Assembly: GCA_964615905.1 (NCBI GenBank)
Contig: CAZTUB010000004.1
Span: forward strand, 62,001-126,000
Length of the DNA stretch: 64,000 nucleotides
DNA from: DATLMR01 sp964615905
Lineage (GTDB): Bacteria > Acidobacteriota > Blastocatellia > UBA7656
Reading direction: 5' to 3'
The translations under genes were made by a program, and so were the position numbers. Positions 62,755 to 64,000 of the stretch are shown in pieces. The notes beneath the pieces were generated by a model that had not been told where the DNA came from, did no database searches, and saw nothing but the letters and a program-made list of their open reading frames with translations. The stretch's first letter is position 1. Every line of letters begins with the position of its first letter.

Positions 62755-63636
62755 CTAGGGCTTGCGCTTGGGCTTGGGAGCCTCGGCCGGGGGCGGGGGC
62801 TGCGACTTCCCCTTGTCACCGGCTTTATCGACGGGCTTGTCGCCCGGTTTTGCGGCGGGCGGCGCCTCATCTTCGGGGATTTCAGCCGGGTCGTCCGTCA
62901 CACGGATGTTCGTCGAGAACTTTTTATAGTTCGTGTACCGGATGGTAAATTTGACGTGAACATCGCCCGATTTGAAATCGAGTATATCGTCGGCGTAAAC
63001 ATACGTCGGGAACCAGTACCGCCCGTCTATGTTCTCGCGGTAGGTCTCAAAACGCGCATACTTATTGTTCTTGTCTTCGGGCACACCCTGGCCGGCGGCC
63101 TTGACGATCTGGTAGTCCTGGTCGTCAACCCAGACGCGCCCTTCGAAATACCGCTCGCCCTTCTTTATCTGCTTCGGCTTGACCTCGAAAACGTATGTTT
63201 GAAGCTCGTCTATCTTCTCTTTGCCCATAAATTTGACATCGTATTTTGGCAGGTCTTCGGTCGTCAGCGCGAACGGCTGGACCCCCGCGAGGTCCTGCAA
63301 GTCTTGCTGCGTAATCGAGATCATCGTCAGCGTTGAGGGCGGGAAGTGCGTTATCCGCTCGATGCGGTTGCCGAGGTCGTCATATACGATGTCGGAGACG
63401 CGTTTATACCGGCCGGTGATTGAGCCACCTTCGCCCAGCGTCATAAGGTCGACGTCCTGCGTGAATGTGTAGTTGTTCCGGGCGATCTTGTTTTCGCTCT
63501 CGGCAGCCGCAAACCGCCTGATTACCTCGTCAATCGAAGGCTCGCTCGCGTTGCTCTGGGCAAAAACCGCCGTCGATAAGAGCGTCAACACCGCGATCAT
63601 TATACTGAATCTGGAAATACTGAACTTGGACTGCAT
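62755..63636 (-). CDS. Exported LolA-like protein with Pro/Lys-rich tail
   Basis: A 293-residue protein with signal peptide (residues 1-26, cleavage near VFAQ). The domain shares with its neighbour GSITGRYKRVSDIVYDDLGNR, KEKIDELQTYVFEVKP, GRVWVDDQDYQIVKAAGQGVPE and FETYRENIDGRYWFPTYV. The last 45 residues are low-complexity Pro, Lys and Ala. The function may be lipoprotein or lipid handling in the envelope, by family analogy. Confidence 0.8.
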   Translation of the reverse strand: MQSKFSISRFSIMIAVLTLLSTAVFAQSNASEPSIDEVIRRFAAAESENKIARNNYTFTQDVDLMTLGEGGSITGRYKRVSDIVYDDLGNRIERITHFPPSTLTMISITQQDLQDLAGVQPFALTTEDLPKYDVKFMGKEKIDELQTYVFEVKPKQIKKGERYFEGRVWVDDQDYQIVKAAGQGVPEDKNNKYARFETYRENIDGRYWFPTYVYADDILDFKSGDVHVKFTIRYTNYKKFSTNIRVTDDPAEIPEDEAPPAAKPGDKPVDKAGDKGKSQPPPPAEAPKPKRKP

Positions 63637-63803
63637 ACCAATCTCCTGAACTCGCTTTGATCTTATTTTACGGCCGTGCGCGCGCCCGGTACAAGCCGAA
63701 CGCGCGCAGGTCTAATCTAGATGATCCAGAGCACGGGTTTGTTTGACTAAAGAGTGGAGGTAATCAAAAAAGAGCGCGCTCGAATACCCCAGGTCTTTCG
63801 CCG

Positions 63804-64000
63804 TCATACGGGTAGATATTTCGACATAACCGTAATCAGCGCGGTGAAATCGACAGGCTTTGTAACGTAATCCGTACAGCCTGCGTCTTTCGCCTTCGCC
63901 TGAAAATCGACCATGTCGTGCGCAGATAAGGCGATGATCGGGACGTGGTTCATCGACGGGTCTTGCCTGATCTGCTTTGTCGCGCTCAGCCCGTCGATGA
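63804..64000 (-). CDS. Response regulator receiver domain (5' part outside window)
   Basis: The reverse strand encodes the last 65 residues of a CheY-like receiver: the conserved Ser in VPIIALSAHD and the Lys in DYVTKPVD are in place, and the stop follows soon after (SKYLPV). Either a stand-alone receiver or a longer protein ending in one. It is followed at 63637-63803 by the gap before the LolA-like gene. Confidence 0.88.
   Translation of the reverse strand, partial: IDGLSATKQIRQDPSMNHVPIIALSAHDMVDFQAKAKDAGCTDYVTKPVDFTALITVMSKYLPV

Overview
The window is about 64 kb of GC-rich bacterial chromosome. The organism is most likely a member of the Acidobacteriota, possibly Blastocatellia. This is inferred from the mix of families, not from a marker gene: DUF2723 membrane proteins with a TPR tail, sortilin/BNR-repeat secreted proteins, several S12 serine hydrolases, CocE-type hydrolases, kelch proteins and LolA-like secreted proteins. 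There is no rRNA, no phage module and no CRISPR array. One tRNA is present, tRNA-Val(CAC).

Left part (1 to 17.1 kb) is ordinary core genome. It holds a truncated secreted kelch/HYR protein, a tight cobB-larC-folE-metG run, a CYTH-like protein with an SbcD/Mre11-like nuclease, ruvB, a YkvA protein, mpl, a zinc alcohol dehydrogenase, an HU protein with a clear sigma70-type promoter, two small lysine-rich secreted proteins, a STAS protein and a DUF1206 membrane protein.

Middle part (17.2 to about 46 kb, perhaps to 48.4 kb) is the accessory region and the main discovery. Genes nearly all on the + strand are separated by imperfect palindromes of about 75 to 120 bp. These begin with RYYYAAC (such as GCCTAAC or GTCTAAC) and end with GTTRRRY (such as GTTAGGC or GTTAGAC), which is the architecture of integron attC sites. 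I count about 11 reasonable sites and 7 degenerate or truncated ones, and no recognisable integron integrase, so the region looks like a cluster of attC sites lacking an integrase (CALIN) or the distal part of a chromosomal integron. Cargo includes a DinB-like protein, two GNAT acetyltransferases, two nucleotidyltransferase-like proteins, three S12 beta-lactamase-like hydrolases, an AraC regulator, a CocE hydrolase, many small secreted or membrane proteins of unknown function, a sortilin-like BNR protein, and a 538-residue SIR2 + nucleoside-deoxyribosyltransferase-like + HEPN-like fusion that looks like an undescribed single-gene anti-phage defence protein. A larger non-cassette-like block (37.3 to 42.1 kb) holds a reverse-strand gene, a beta-carbonic-anhydrase-like protein and an A-T-TE NRPS-like enzyme whose adenylation domain lacks the usual substrate-binding Asp.

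Right part (46 to 64 kb) starts with two large proteins of uncertain role, one of them a lipase-like protein with a nuclease-like C-terminus. It continues, all on the - strand, with tRNA-Val, a matrixin-like metalloprotease, a glycine-zipper protein, a PPC-domain secreted protein, an NtrC-type two-component pair, a short XdhC-like protein, a DUF2723/TPR membrane protein, two LolA-like paralogues and the end of a response regulator.
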